Assembly: GCA_900554265.1 (NCBI GenBank)
Contig: USGZ01000052.1
Location: 1-8,544, forward strand
Direction: 5' to 3'
Source: an uncultured Porphyromonadaceae bacterium
GTDB taxonomy: Bacteria; Bacteroidota; Bacteroidia; Bacteroidales; Muribaculaceae
DNA length: 8,544 bases
The position numbers and the translations under genes are program-made. The notes under the pieces are model-generated. The model worked only from the letters and a program-made list of their open reading frames with translations. It made no database searches and was not told where the DNA came from. This document shows positions 1-5,213 of this stretch, one piece after another (within the stretch, counting starts at the first letter, position 1; each line of letters begins with the position of its first letter).

Positions 1-226
1 TATGGACGCCGCGTCCTACGCTGACCTGGAAACCGGACACGCCGCCGAGCGAACCCTGGGGAGCGCGGATTTCGGCGGGATAGTCAGGGAAGGTAGAAAC
101 TTGGTTGCCCAGACCGGCGGAAACATTGGTGAAAATGTTGCCCGCAAGCTGCATGCCGTCGCCGGAGTCACCGGAGAACCGCACCACAACTTTATCGAGG
201 ACTTTTACATTGGTCTTCTCCAACAT
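1..226 (-). CDS. korA: 2-oxoglutarate:ferredoxin oxidoreductase (2-oxoacid:acceptor oxidoreductase) subunit alpha, 5' part only
   Basis: Reading the minus strand from an ATG at 224-226 gives 75 residues that run off the left edge. They include [17 protein letters not shown] (about residues 13-29), [15 protein letters not shown] (about 43-57) and [11 protein letters not shown]. These are hallmarks of the N-terminal gamma-type domain fused to the alpha subunit of KorA. In this family KorA works with KorB to convert 2-oxoglutarate and CoA to succinyl-CoA, CO2 and reduced ferredoxin in the cytoplasm, serving the partial or reductive TCA cycle of anaerobic Bacteroidales. The chosen ATG is followed directly by the conserved domain, as expected. 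The full protein should be about 600 residues, so most of it, and any korB, lies outside the window. A long plus-strand reading frame over the same bases is an antisense shadow. The paralogous pyruvate or other 2-oxoacid enzymes cannot be excluded from the N-terminus alone. Confidence 0.88.
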   Translation of the reverse strand, partial: MLEKTNVKVLDKVVVRFSGDSGDGMQLAGNIFTNVSAGLGNQVSTFPDYPAEIRAPQGSLGGVSGFQVSVGRGVH

Positions 227-283
227 GATATAGATTATAGTAAGATAAAAGTGCAATTTACCGCGCAAAGCGGAGATTTGCCG

Positions 284-317
284 CAAAGATACAGACAATT
301 TCCGGATTACCTGCAAA
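284..317 (-). promoter_or_regulatory. Promoter for korA (Bacteroidota type)
   Basis: On the minus strand, TATCTTTG (284-291) matches the TAnnTTTG -7 box. A TTTG (314-317) lies 22 bp upstream as the -33 box, slightly wider than the usual 19-21. The TTTG is itself part of TATTTTTG (314-321), a possible second -7 box. Expected transcription start is near 277, giving a leader of about 50 nt before the korA ATG with no Shine-Dalgarno sequence. The leader contains two imperfect copies of a CTTTGCG...AAAT motif. Confidence 0.6.
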
Positions 318-410
318 AATACCGAAATTTTTCTTTATTAAAAGCAGATTTCTGATTGCTTAGACAAAGCTATTTCTCAGAATGTGTCCTGAATGCATCC
401 AATATATTGA

Positions 411-442
411 TTTGTTGGAATGCCAACCAATGATTATATTTG
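411..442 (+). promoter_or_regulatory. Promoter for the Abi_2/HEPN gene
   Basis: TTTG at 411-414, a 20-bp spacer and TATATTTG at 435-442 form an exact match to the Bacteroidota -33/-7 consensus. The start site would be near 449, leaving a leader of only about 18 nt before the ATG at 467. The leader is AT-rich with no Shine-Dalgarno sequence, which is normal in this phylum. The gene therefore has its own strong-looking promoter and does not depend on the divergent korA promoter. Confidence 0.75.
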
Positions 443-447
443 CAAAT
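414..447 (+). promoter_or_regulatory. Two palindromes inside the Abi promoter (candidate operators)
   Basis: GTTGG-AATG-CCAAC (414-427) is a perfect 5-bp inverted repeat that overlaps the last base of the -33 box and fills the spacer. ATTTGCAAAT (438-447) is a perfect 10-bp palindrome covering most of the -7 box. A dimeric repressor bound at either site would block RNA polymerase. No regulator gene is visible beside it, so autoregulation by the Abi protein or control by a distant factor are both only possibilities. Confidence 0.35.
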
Positions 448-466
448 CAAAAATTTATAAAAATGT

Positions 467-1420
467 ATGACAAATCACAGATTAACTAACAGAATTCCCT
501 ATAGAAAGCGCGCCACGGATTTCGACAGGCAAATCGCGCTGCTGAGAAGTCGTGGAGTCATCATATCCGATGAAAACAAAGCCAAGGAGCATCTTGCCGA
601 CATAGGCTACTACCGTCTCGGATTCTATATTTTCCCTTTTGAAATAACATATCCACGTCTTGACAGCCGGCGACGCCACAACGTAAAACCTGGCACAAGA
701 ATTGAGGACATAGTGGCACTTTACTATTTTGACTTCGACCTACGAAACATTCTGAATAAATATCTTTCACGCATCGAGGTAAGCATCCGCACGACCATTA
801 TATATAAGCTTTCGAACAAATACTCCACAAAACCTTGCTGGTTCGCGGACCGGAGCATCATGGAGGATAAATTCGTCGCAGATTTTAACAACGAGGTTTA
901 TTGTCACATAAGGCCTAAAAAGCCAATACAGCACCACCACCACAAATATTGCGGACGCTATGCTCCGGCATGGAAAACGATTGAATATATGACGCTCGGT
1001 AATCTCGAAGTGCTCTACGACAATCTTCGTGCAGATCAGGACAAGCTTATGATTAGTCGACATTTCGGCGAGCCTGCCTTCGCAACTTTCAAAAGTTATA
1101 TGATGGCCATACGCGAAGTAAGGAACGCATGCGCGCATGGCAATGTCCTTTTCGACCTAACGTTGTCGCAAGGTATTCGCACCGGAGCCGCCTGCGCATC
1201 ATTTTCACCCGGGACAAACCAGAATCTCAACGGAGCGTTAAAGGTAATCGCTTTTCTACTCAGTAAAGTGTCGGTCAACAGAGAGACCGATATGTGGCAA
1301 GAGATTTACAAAGCCACAGCTACACTGTACGCCAAATCGCCATCGTTGCGACCGCTTATTGAGACTCAGACTGGCATTATTGTTCCCGCTAATGCACCTT
1401 TGCAAAAAGAATGCCTTTGA
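467..1420 (+). CDS. Abi_2 / AbiF-like abortive-infection protein with HEPN RNase motif
   Basis: This 317-residue protein matches the Abi_2 (AbiD/AbiF-like) family. The order is a conserved N-terminal DIGYYRLGFYIFPF (residues 45-58), then LYYFDFDLRNIL (85-96), IEVSIRTTI (103-111), APAWKTIEYMTLGNLEVLY (166-184) and near the C-terminal half VRNACAHGNVLFD (218-230). R219-N-A-C-A-H224 fits the RxxxxH catalytic motif of HEPN ribonucleases, which act as dimers. Family members are phage-defence or toxin proteins that stop growth, probably by RNA cleavage. There is no signal peptide or membrane segment, so it should be cytoplasmic. A run of four histidines (156-159) lies in a less conserved loop. An ATG at 463 is out of frame and stops after eight codons, so 467 is chosen. 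The gene is AT-richer than its core neighbours, consistent with horizontal gain. Length is typical and no frameshift is visible. No protein partner lies beside it; the next feature is a candidate small RNA. The actual target is unknown. Confidence 0.87.
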   Translation: MTNHRLTNRIPYRKRATDFDRQIALLRSRGVIISDENKAKEHLADIGYYRLGFYIFPFEITYPRLDSRRRHNVKPGTRIEDIVALYYFDFDLRNILNKYLSRIEVSIRTTIIYKLSNKYSTKPCWFADRSIMEDKFVADFNNEVYCHIRPKKPIQHHHHKYCGRYAPAWKTIEYMTLGNLEVLYDNLRADQDKLMISRHFGEPAFATFKSYMMAIREVRNACAHGNVLFDLTLSQGIRTGAACASFSPGTNQNLNGALKVIAFLLSKVSVNRETDMWQEIYKATATLYAKSPSLRPLIETQTGIIVPANAPLQKECL

Positions 1421-1428
1421 CAAAAGAA

Positions 1429-1456
1429 TAGCATAAAAATAGCTAATATATAGCAT
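1429..1456 (+). repeat. Three TAGC-containing repeats at 11-bp spacing upstream of the small-RNA promoter
   Basis: TAGCAT (1429), TAGCTA (1440) and TAGCAT (1451) recur at exactly 11-bp intervals, followed by A/T-rich fillers. The block ends 16 bp upstream of the -33 box of the next promoter. Helically phased short repeats in this position often bind activators or cause DNA bending. The sequence is short and AT-rich, so chance is a real alternative. Confidence 0.3.
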
Positions 1457-1471
1457 TGAAACGTTAAAAAA

Positions 1472-1503
1472 TTTGTCAATCCGCAATAGACTTATTATCT
1501 TTG
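1472..1503 (+). promoter_or_regulatory. Promoter of the candidate small RNA
   Basis: TTTG at 1472-1475, a 20-bp spacer and TATCTTTG at 1496-1503 give an exact consensus promoter with the same spacing as the Abi promoter. It points into a region with no reading frame of useful size and is followed about 120 bp later by an intrinsic terminator. No plus-strand gene starts before the convergent lipoprotein operon, so the transcript should be a stand-alone short RNA. Confidence 0.72.
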
Positions 1504-1509
1504 CGACAT

Positions 1510-1629
1510 AAAAAAAATTATCATCGCGATATAAAATAAAAGTGTATTTGGATGGCCCCGATGCTGCCAACTGCACTATAAATAAGATTATCCAGAGTCC
1601 GGACGCTCAGGCGCCCGGACTCACTTTTT
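1510..1629 (+). ncRNA. Candidate structured small RNA next to the Abi/HEPN gene
   Basis: The expected transcript runs from about 1510 to the terminator T-tract, roughly 120 nt. It has an A/U-rich 5' end, then a hairpin: 1541-1551 pairs with 1567-1577 with one T/C mismatch (1547/1571) and one G-U, presenting a 15-nt loop (1552-1566). The terminator hairpin (1595-1622) follows. The only open frame, from the ATG at 1552, encodes nine residues, so a coding role is unlikely. It resembles none of tmRNA, tRNA, SRP RNA or 6S RNA as far as I can recognise. Its place directly after an AbiF-like gene suggests an RNA antitoxin or regulator. An unrelated chromosomal small RNA is the main alternative. Both ends are predicted from promoter and terminator only. 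Confidence 0.55.
1595..1629 (+). terminator. Intrinsic terminator of the small RNA (and of Abi read-through)
   Basis: GAGTCCGG (1595-1602) pairs with CCGGACTC (1615-1622). After an A/C mismatch, CGC (1604-1606) pairs with GCG (1611-1613) around a TCAG loop. A T5 tract follows at 1625-1629. The T-tract lies only on the plus-strand side, so it works in that direction. No other terminator is seen between the Abi stop and here. Confidence 0.85.
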
Positions 1630-1658
1630 ATCAGAAAGGTCACTCTAAAAAACGAAAT

Positions 1659-1707
1659 AAAAAAGAACCGCGCCCGGCAATCTGGATTCTTGCCTGTGGC
1701 GCGGTTC
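1659..1707 (-). terminator. Intrinsic terminator of the lipoprotein operon
   Basis: Read on the minus strand, a perfect 10-bp stem (1698-1707 with 1665-1674) encloses a further 5-bp pairing (1690-1694 with 1676-1680), then six T residues (1664-1659) followed by ATTT. It sits 39 bp past the stop of the 1746-2699 gene and is convergent with the small-RNA terminator about 30 bp away. Confidence 0.85.
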
Positions 1708-1745
1708 GACTCTGAGAGAATTCTTCTATGAGTTGGCGGTAAAAG

Positions 1746-2699
1746 TTATTCGTCCTTCACCATATTGAACTTTGCGGAGATTTCACGCTGGTCTATAGCC
1801 TGGCGCAGATTGAAACGACGGCGCTGGGTCAGGTATCCGGGCTTCTCGCAGGTAACCTCGACCTGCACATTGCCGGAATTTTCGAGAGTAAGACCTCTTA
1901 CATCGAAGCTTTCGGTAGCCTCGTAAGGAGTCGTGCCCATGTACGTGGAGTTTGTGTTGTGAACCTCGGGAGTAGAGGAAACGACTCGCCACGACACATC
2001 GCAACCCTGGGGTGAGGATTCGATAAACCAGCGGATGATGGTGTTTTCGAGGGCGGTGTCGCCGTTGCCACGAACCTGCTGCAGAGGAGTCTGCGTGGCA
2101 TCCCTGCTGACGGTGAGTTTTCCGGCAATCGCCTGCCAGTTGATGCGCGACAGCGCCCTCACAAATGCCGTATTGAAGGCTTTCGTGAGGTTCTCGCCCT
2201 TAGTCACATCATAGCGCACCGATGCGGGAGTCTGGCTGATGAGAATCTCGTTGGACGGTGTTGCCAGAGTGTAGTTGAGGTTTACCTCGATTCGCGGAGA
2301 ATGCCGGGAATCGTGCAGTACGAATTTCGTGATGCTGACGCGGAGAACACGGTCGTTACGCGAATCCATGCCGACCATGAAACCGGAGGCAGAGGCGTAT
2401 TCCCGGAAGCCGATCTGTGCATATGTCTCAACTGACGGATTTGCAGGGATATTGTAATCAGCCTTCTTCATGAATCCGGCCAGTTCCGAATAGTCTACGA
2501 CCGAGGTGTGCGCTCCCGGAGCGTTTATGGCGAAATTAAGACCGTAGGTCATTCCGCTGTAGCGATACAGGTTTTCAGGGTTCTCGTAATTCAGGTTAAC
2601 CTCGCTCATCAAGGGCTTCAGCTTAGCGATTCCGCATGAAGACAGAACGGCGACACAGAGTATCGCTAAAGCCGCCAGAAGTATTTTGGAGAAGCGCAT
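1746..2699 (-). CDS. Hypothetical lipoprotein with a PEGA-like C-terminal segment
   Basis: This is a 317-residue protein of unknown function. Residues 1-21 are a signal peptide and LSSC (19-22) is a lipobox, so after processing Cys22 would be lipidated and the protein anchored in an envelope membrane. The middle (about 45-200) has alternating beta-type and amphipathic sequence without cysteines. The C-terminal part contains a YMGTTPYEATESF stretch and later VEVTCEKPGYLTQRR, which resemble the G-x-TP and GY signatures of PEGA domains, small beta-rich surface modules. No catalytic motif is recognisable. The start is fixed by the signal peptide. It begins 6 bp after the stop of the upstream lipoprotein gene on the same strand and ends just before a strong terminator, so the two form an operon and may form an envelope complex. 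The PEGA assignment is tentative. Confidence 0.78.
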   Translation of the reverse strand: MRFSKILLAALAILCVAVLSSCGIAKLKPLMSEVNLNYENPENLYRYSGMTYGLNFAINAPGAHTSVVDYSELAGFMKKADYNIPANPSVETYAQIGFREYASASGFMVGMDSRNDRVLRVSITKFVLHDSRHSPRIEVNLNYTLATPSNEILISQTPASVRYDVTKGENLTKAFNTAFVRALSRINWQAIAGKLTVSRDATQTPLQQVRGNGDTALENTIIRWFIESSPQGCDVSWRVVSSTPEVHNTNSTYMGTTPYEATESFDVRGLTLENSGNVQVEVTCEKPGYLTQRRRFNLRQAIDQREISAKFNMVKDE

Positions 2700-2705
2700 G
2701 ATGTA

Positions 2706-3251
2706 TCAGTTTTTGATTTTGATGAATTTGGCGCTTACCGTGCAGGTATAGGTAATGGTCTTGCCAGTACCGGAAGTTATGCACCGGGTAATAGGTTCGA
2801 GTATGCAGTCGGCGTTGTAGTTCTGCAGTTGACCTATTAGTCTGGAGATTGCTACGCGACGCGCGAATTCCTCGCCGTCGGGAACCGTGATTTCGGCTGC
2901 CTTGTATTCGGTCTCGAAATATCCCAGGGAGGCAGCGCCGGAAAATTTGTCGAGCGACCATGATCCTTTGTCTTTGTTATACTTGAAGTCGTAGCTGAAC
3001 GAACCCATGGGATCATTGATCGAGATTCGGTCCTTGCCGTAGGTCACGTAGACATCGGCGGTTTCCGACACGGTGTTGATTACTTCGTAGTTGGCGCGTG
3101 TGAGGTTGAGGGAACTCAGGGGCACGGCAGATGCAGTGCTGACGGCATGGGGTATGACCAAAGCCTTTGTGCCGCCCTTGCATGAGGTTGCCAGAAGCAT
3201 CAGAACCGATGCCAGCACCATGAGACAGCTTTTCAAAGAAAGAGTTTTCAT
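2706..3251 (-). CDS. Hypothetical small lipoprotein, first gene of a two-gene operon
   Basis: This is a 181-residue protein starting at the ATG at 3249-3251. The frame stays open upstream to 3380, but the residues before this start are not signal-like, and only this start gives MKTLSLKSC followed by a hydrophobic core and LATSC (20-24), a lipobox with Cys24 as lipidation site. The mature part has a segment around SLNLTRANYEVINTVSETADV, a GYFETEYKAAE stretch and an ending with NADCILEP and a repeated-threonine beta strand. This general layout recalls the small TRL/DUF6567-like lipoproteins of Bacteroidota, but I cannot confirm that family. No enzyme motif is seen. The bases just before the start read CCTCC in the mRNA, the reverse of a Shine-Dalgarno sequence. 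Expected location is the periplasm-facing or surface side of an envelope membrane, possibly together with its downstream partner. Confidence 0.75.
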   Translation of the reverse strand: MKTLSLKSCLMVLASVLMLLATSCKGGTKALVIPHAVSTASAVPLSSLNLTRANYEVINTVSETADVYVTYGKDRISINDPMGSFSYDFKYNKDKGSWSLDKFSGAASLGYFETEYKAAEITVPDGEEFARRVAISRLIGQLQNYNADCILEPITRCITSGTGKTITYTCTVSAKFIKIKN

Positions 3252-3286
3252 TGGAGGAATTAAGATGATTGATTTAATGAAAACTG

Positions 3287-3340
3287 CGAGTCCCTGCAGG
3301 TATGTCAGGCTGGCGTACGGACGTAAAAAACGTGGACTCG
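3287..3340 (-). repeat. 7-bp inverted repeat in the lipoprotein leader
   Basis: CGAGTCC (3287-3293) and GGACTCG (3334-3340) are perfect inverted copies 40 bp apart, enclosing the CCTGCAGG palindrome's right part and an ACGT-A5-ACGT segment. In the mRNA they could pair to form a stem about 35 nt upstream of the start codon. Seven bases at this distance could also be chance. Confidence 0.3.
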
Positions 3341-3350
3341 AACTTTGTCT

Positions 3351-3465
3351 GTTTCTGAGGTATCGCCAAACACCGTGCAATCAAACAAGTAAAAGCCCAC
3401 GCTATGGAGCGTGAGCATTAACTTTTACTCTCGATTGCTCTTAAAAATTGGCGATTTTCAGAAAC
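3351..3465. repeat. Compound 115-bp imperfect palindrome (long hairpin)
   Basis: Five nested inverted segments share one centre. GTTTCTGA 3351-3358 pairs with 3458-3465. ATCGCCAA 3362-3369 pairs with 3448-3455. GCAATC 3377-3382 pairs with 3433-3438. AGTAAAAG 3388-3395 pairs with 3422-3429. CACGCT 3398-3403 pairs with 3408-3413 around the loop ATGG. They are separated by small internal loops of 2-9 nt, so about 36 bp pair in all. The order of the arms is fully consistent with a single rod-like hairpin. It could be a leader or small-RNA structure, a transcription terminator/attenuator, or a palindromic repeat element. The end positions are where pairing stops being obvious. Confidence 0.7.
3388..3416 (-). 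terminator. Possible terminator/attenuator at the tip of the long hairpin
   Basis: On the minus strand, 3408-3416 pairs with 3395-3403 (nine pairs including one G-U, loop CCAT), followed by CTTTTACTTGTTT. It could end transcripts of the DEAD-box gene, which has no closer terminator, or attenuate transcription from the promoter at 3570-3577 before the lipoprotein genes. The T-tract is interrupted by AC, so strength is uncertain. The same T-tract pairs in the longer hairpin (3422-3429), which could compete with termination. Confidence 0.5.
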
Positions 3466-3569
3466 AAGAATAAAGCTAACGCTTTTTATGTTATGTCCTT
3501 AAGAAGGATTTACTTCATTGGCAATTTATTTTATAAGGTTTGCTATAATGCTCTCTATTGTTTGCGCCG

Positions 3570-3600
3570 CAAAGATAATGATTATTTCCGATAAAACTAA
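3570..3600 (-). promoter_or_regulatory. Promoter upstream of the lipoprotein operon leader
   Basis: TATCTTTG on the minus strand (3570-3577) matches the -7 consensus. TTAG (3597-3600) at 19-bp spacing is a three-of-four match to the -33 box. The promoter lies 37 bp past the helicase stop codon. Expected start is near 3563. I found no convincing -7 box nearer the lipoprotein ATG, so this is the best candidate for that operon, or for a short hairpin RNA ending near 3390. Confidence 0.55.
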
Positions 3601-3613
3601 TTTTCAGACAAAA

Positions 3614-5131
3614 TCAATTTCCCTGCGCCGGTTTGTCGCCGGACTTTTTGCGGCGGGGGTACCAGCGGCGCTTTTTCTTTTTCGGAGTCGCGGTGCCTTC
3701 GGCCGCGGGTGCGGCAACGGCATCTGGAGCCTGCGCGGGAGTTTCGGCAGAAGCGGCGGGAGCGGCAGGAGCGACGGCTACTTCTGAGGCCTGCGCTGCG
3801 GGAGCGGGATTGACAGCGGGAGCCAGCGAAGCATCTGTAGCGGGCGTGTCCTGCTCTGCCTGTGCCGGACGCTGGGGGCGCTTGTTGCGCTTGTTGCGCG
3901 ACATGCCCCCGGTCTTCCTTTCGCCGTCCTTCTGTTCCTTATTATTCTTATGTTCTTCTGTATTATTCTTATGTTCTTCTGTCTTCCCTTCTGTCTTTTT
4001 CTTGCGTTCGCGGCTGAGAGGATTGCGTTCGACGGGCTTGCCGAGGAAGCGCTCGATGTCGGACCAGCGGCGACGGTCGCGGTCGCTCACGAGGGTCACG
4101 GCGGCTCCGTCGGCCTCGGCGCGGGCGGTGCGGCCGATACGGTGTACGTAGTCCTCCGCATCGTGGGGCACGTCGTAGTTAATCACCATGGTGATATCGT
4201 CGATGTCGATGCCGCGCGACACGATGTCGGTGGCGATGAGGACGTTGACCTTGCCGTTCTTGAATGCGAGCATCACCTCGTCGCGGCGGTCCTGGTCGAG
4301 GTCGGAGTGCATCTCGCCGATTTTGAATCCGCTTCCGCGCATCTCGCGCACGAGCTGGCGCACCTTGAGCTTCGAGGCCACGAACACAATCACGCGCTGT
4401 GCCTCGGGCGATGCCAGGAGCTGGCGTAGCAGCGAGGGCTTGGCGTCCTCGGAGCAGAAGGCCACGCTCTGGCGGATTTTCTCGGCGGGCTTGCTCACGG
4501 CGATTTTGATTTCGACGGGGTCGCGGAGGATGTTCTTGGCCAGTTGCTGGATTTTAGGCGGCATGGTGGCGGAGAAAAGCATCGTCTGGCGCTCCTGCGG
4601 CAGACGGCGCACCACCTGCATGATATCGTCGTAGAAGCCCATGTCCAGCATCCGGTCGGCCTCGTCGAGGATGAAGAACGAAACTTTCGAGAGGTCCACG
4701 TAGCCCATCTCCAGGTGTGCCAGCAGGCGCCCTGGGGTGCAGATGGCGATATCGGCGCCCATCTTCAGGCCTTTCTGCTGCTGGGTGAAGGTGGCGCCGT
4801 CGGTGCCGCCGTAAATCGCCAGACTGCTGACGTCAAGGAAATAGGCGAAGCCCTCGAGCTGGCGGTCGATCTGCATGGCGAGCTCGCGCGTCGGGGCCAT
4901 GACTATGCAGTTGATGGCGTCGGAGGGGTAGGAGCCGTCGGCGAGACGGTCGATTACGGGGAGGATATATGCAGCGGTCTTGCCAGTGCCGGTCTGGGCC
5001 ACGGCTATGAGGTCGCGGCCCTCGAGGGCCGGCGGAATGGCTTTTTCCTGGATGGGAGTACACTCGCTGAAGCGCATTGCGTCCAGCGCATCGAGCACAT
5101 CGTCGTGGAAATCGAATTCGTCAAATCGCAT
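3614..5131 (-). CDS. DEAD-box ATP-dependent RNA helicase (RhlE-like)
   Basis: This 505-residue protein unwinds RNA duplexes using ATP in the cytoplasm; family members act in ribosome assembly, RNA decay and cold adaptation. Motifs in order: Q motif ending TPIQ (Q28), motif I AQTGTGKT (45-52), Ia PTREL (80-84), TPGR, II DEAD (156-159), III SAT (187-189), V RGIDID and VI HRIGRTAR (330-337). All catalytic residues are present. After about residue 370 comes a non-conserved tail: a Lys/Glu-rich segment with a duplicated TEEHKNN, an Arg/Asn/Lys patch, a long Ala/Pro-rich stretch and a basic KKKKRRWYPRRKK end, likely a flexible RNA-binding tail. The frame extends 17 codons upstream, but the ATG at 5129-5131 gives the usual MRFDEFDF start and lies just downstream of a consensus promoter; the longer form would begin upstream of that transcription start. 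It is divergent from topA. Confidence 0.93.
   Translation of the reverse strand: MRFDEFDFHDDVLDALDAMRFSECTPIQEKAIPPALEGRDLIAVAQTGTGKTAAYILPVIDRLADGSYPSDAINCIVMAPTRELAMQIDRQLEGFAYFLDVSSLAIYGGTDGATFTQQQKGLKMGADIAICTPGRLLAHLEMGYVDLSKVSFFILDEADRMLDMGFYDDIMQVVRRLPQERQTMLFSATMPPKIQQLAKNILRDPVEIKIAVSKPAEKIRQSVAFCSEDAKPSLLRQLLASPEAQRVIVFVASKLKVRQLVREMRGSGFKIGEMHSDLDQDRRDEVMLAFKNGKVNVLIATDIVSRGIDIDDITMVINYDVPHDAEDYVHRIGRTARAEADGAAVTLVSDRDRRRWSDIERFLGKPVERNPLSRERKKKTEGKTEEHKNNTEEHKNNKEQKDGERKTGGMSRNKRNKRPQRPAQAEQDTPATDASLAPAVNPAPAAQASEVAVAPAAPAASAETPAQAPDAVAAPAAEGTATPKKKKRRWYPRRKKSGDKPAQGN
3941..3982 (-). repeat. Exact 21-bp tandem duplication inside the helicase tail
   Basis: Two identical 21-bp units (3941-3961 and 3962-3982) encode TEEHKNN twice in frame. 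The units are AT-rich within an otherwise GC-rich gene. Length change by one unit would keep the frame, so this is a likely site of slippage variation between strains. A 9-bp repeat encoding RNK twice lies nearby at about 3880-3900. Confidence 0.9.
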
Positions 5132-5151
5132 AATGTGAGTCTTTGAGACCG

Positions 5152-5183
5152 CAAAATTACTCATTTCCAAAGACAATAGCAAA
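5152..5183 (-). promoter_or_regulatory. Promoter of the DEAD-box helicase gene
   Basis: On the minus strand TTTG (5180-5183), a 20-bp spacer and TAATTTTG (5152-5159) match the Bacteroidota consensus exactly. The start would be near 5145, giving a leader of roughly 14 nt before the ATG at 5131. This supports the shorter helicase start. Confidence 0.75.
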
Positions 5184-5213
5184 TACCGCGGCCTCCGTGG
5201 GAATAATTCTGAA

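Larger units (their letters stand above)
3252..3569 (-). other. Gene-free leader region between the DEAD-box gene and the lipoprotein operon
   Basis: About 320 bp with no plausible gene on either strand. It is AT-rich near the helicase end and more mixed near the lipoprotein start. It holds the compound hairpin at 3351-3465, small stem-loops AAAGC-TAAC-GCTTT (3472-3485) and TCCTT-AAG-AAGGA (3496-3508), the palindrome CCTGCAGG (3293-3300) and an inverted repeat at 3287-3340. If transcription begins at the promoter at 3570-3577, this whole stretch is a leader of about 310 nt, unusually long and structured for a Bacteroidales lipoprotein gene. Confidence 0.5.

Noticed and set aside
2..355. 117-codon plus-strand frame at the left edge
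   Set aside because: It is antisense to a clear KorA N-terminus on the minus strand and resembles no protein family.
463..489. Alternative ATG four bases before the Abi start
   Set aside because: This frame stops after eight codons. It may influence initiation but does not encode the protein.
1552..1581. Nine-codon frame (MAPMLPTAL) in the small-RNA region
   Set aside because: It lies in the loop and 3' arm of a stable hairpin, has no downstream gene to regulate, and is too short to judge as coding.
1510..1629. Known housekeeping RNA (SRP RNA, 6S RNA, tmRNA)
   Set aside because: None of the conserved SRP tetraloop region, the long 6S bulged hairpin or the tRNA-like ends of tmRNA is present.
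3330..3350. T-arm-like GTTCGAGTCC on the minus strand, suggesting a tRNA
   Set aside because: The flanking five bases on either side do not pair and there is no acceptor stem or anticodon arm.
3518..3787. 89-codon plus-strand frame starting in the AT-rich gap
   Set aside because: It begins at TTG, runs antisense into the helicase tail and turns into Gly/Arg/Ser-rich low-complexity sequence, as expected of a shadow of the Ala/Pro-rich region.
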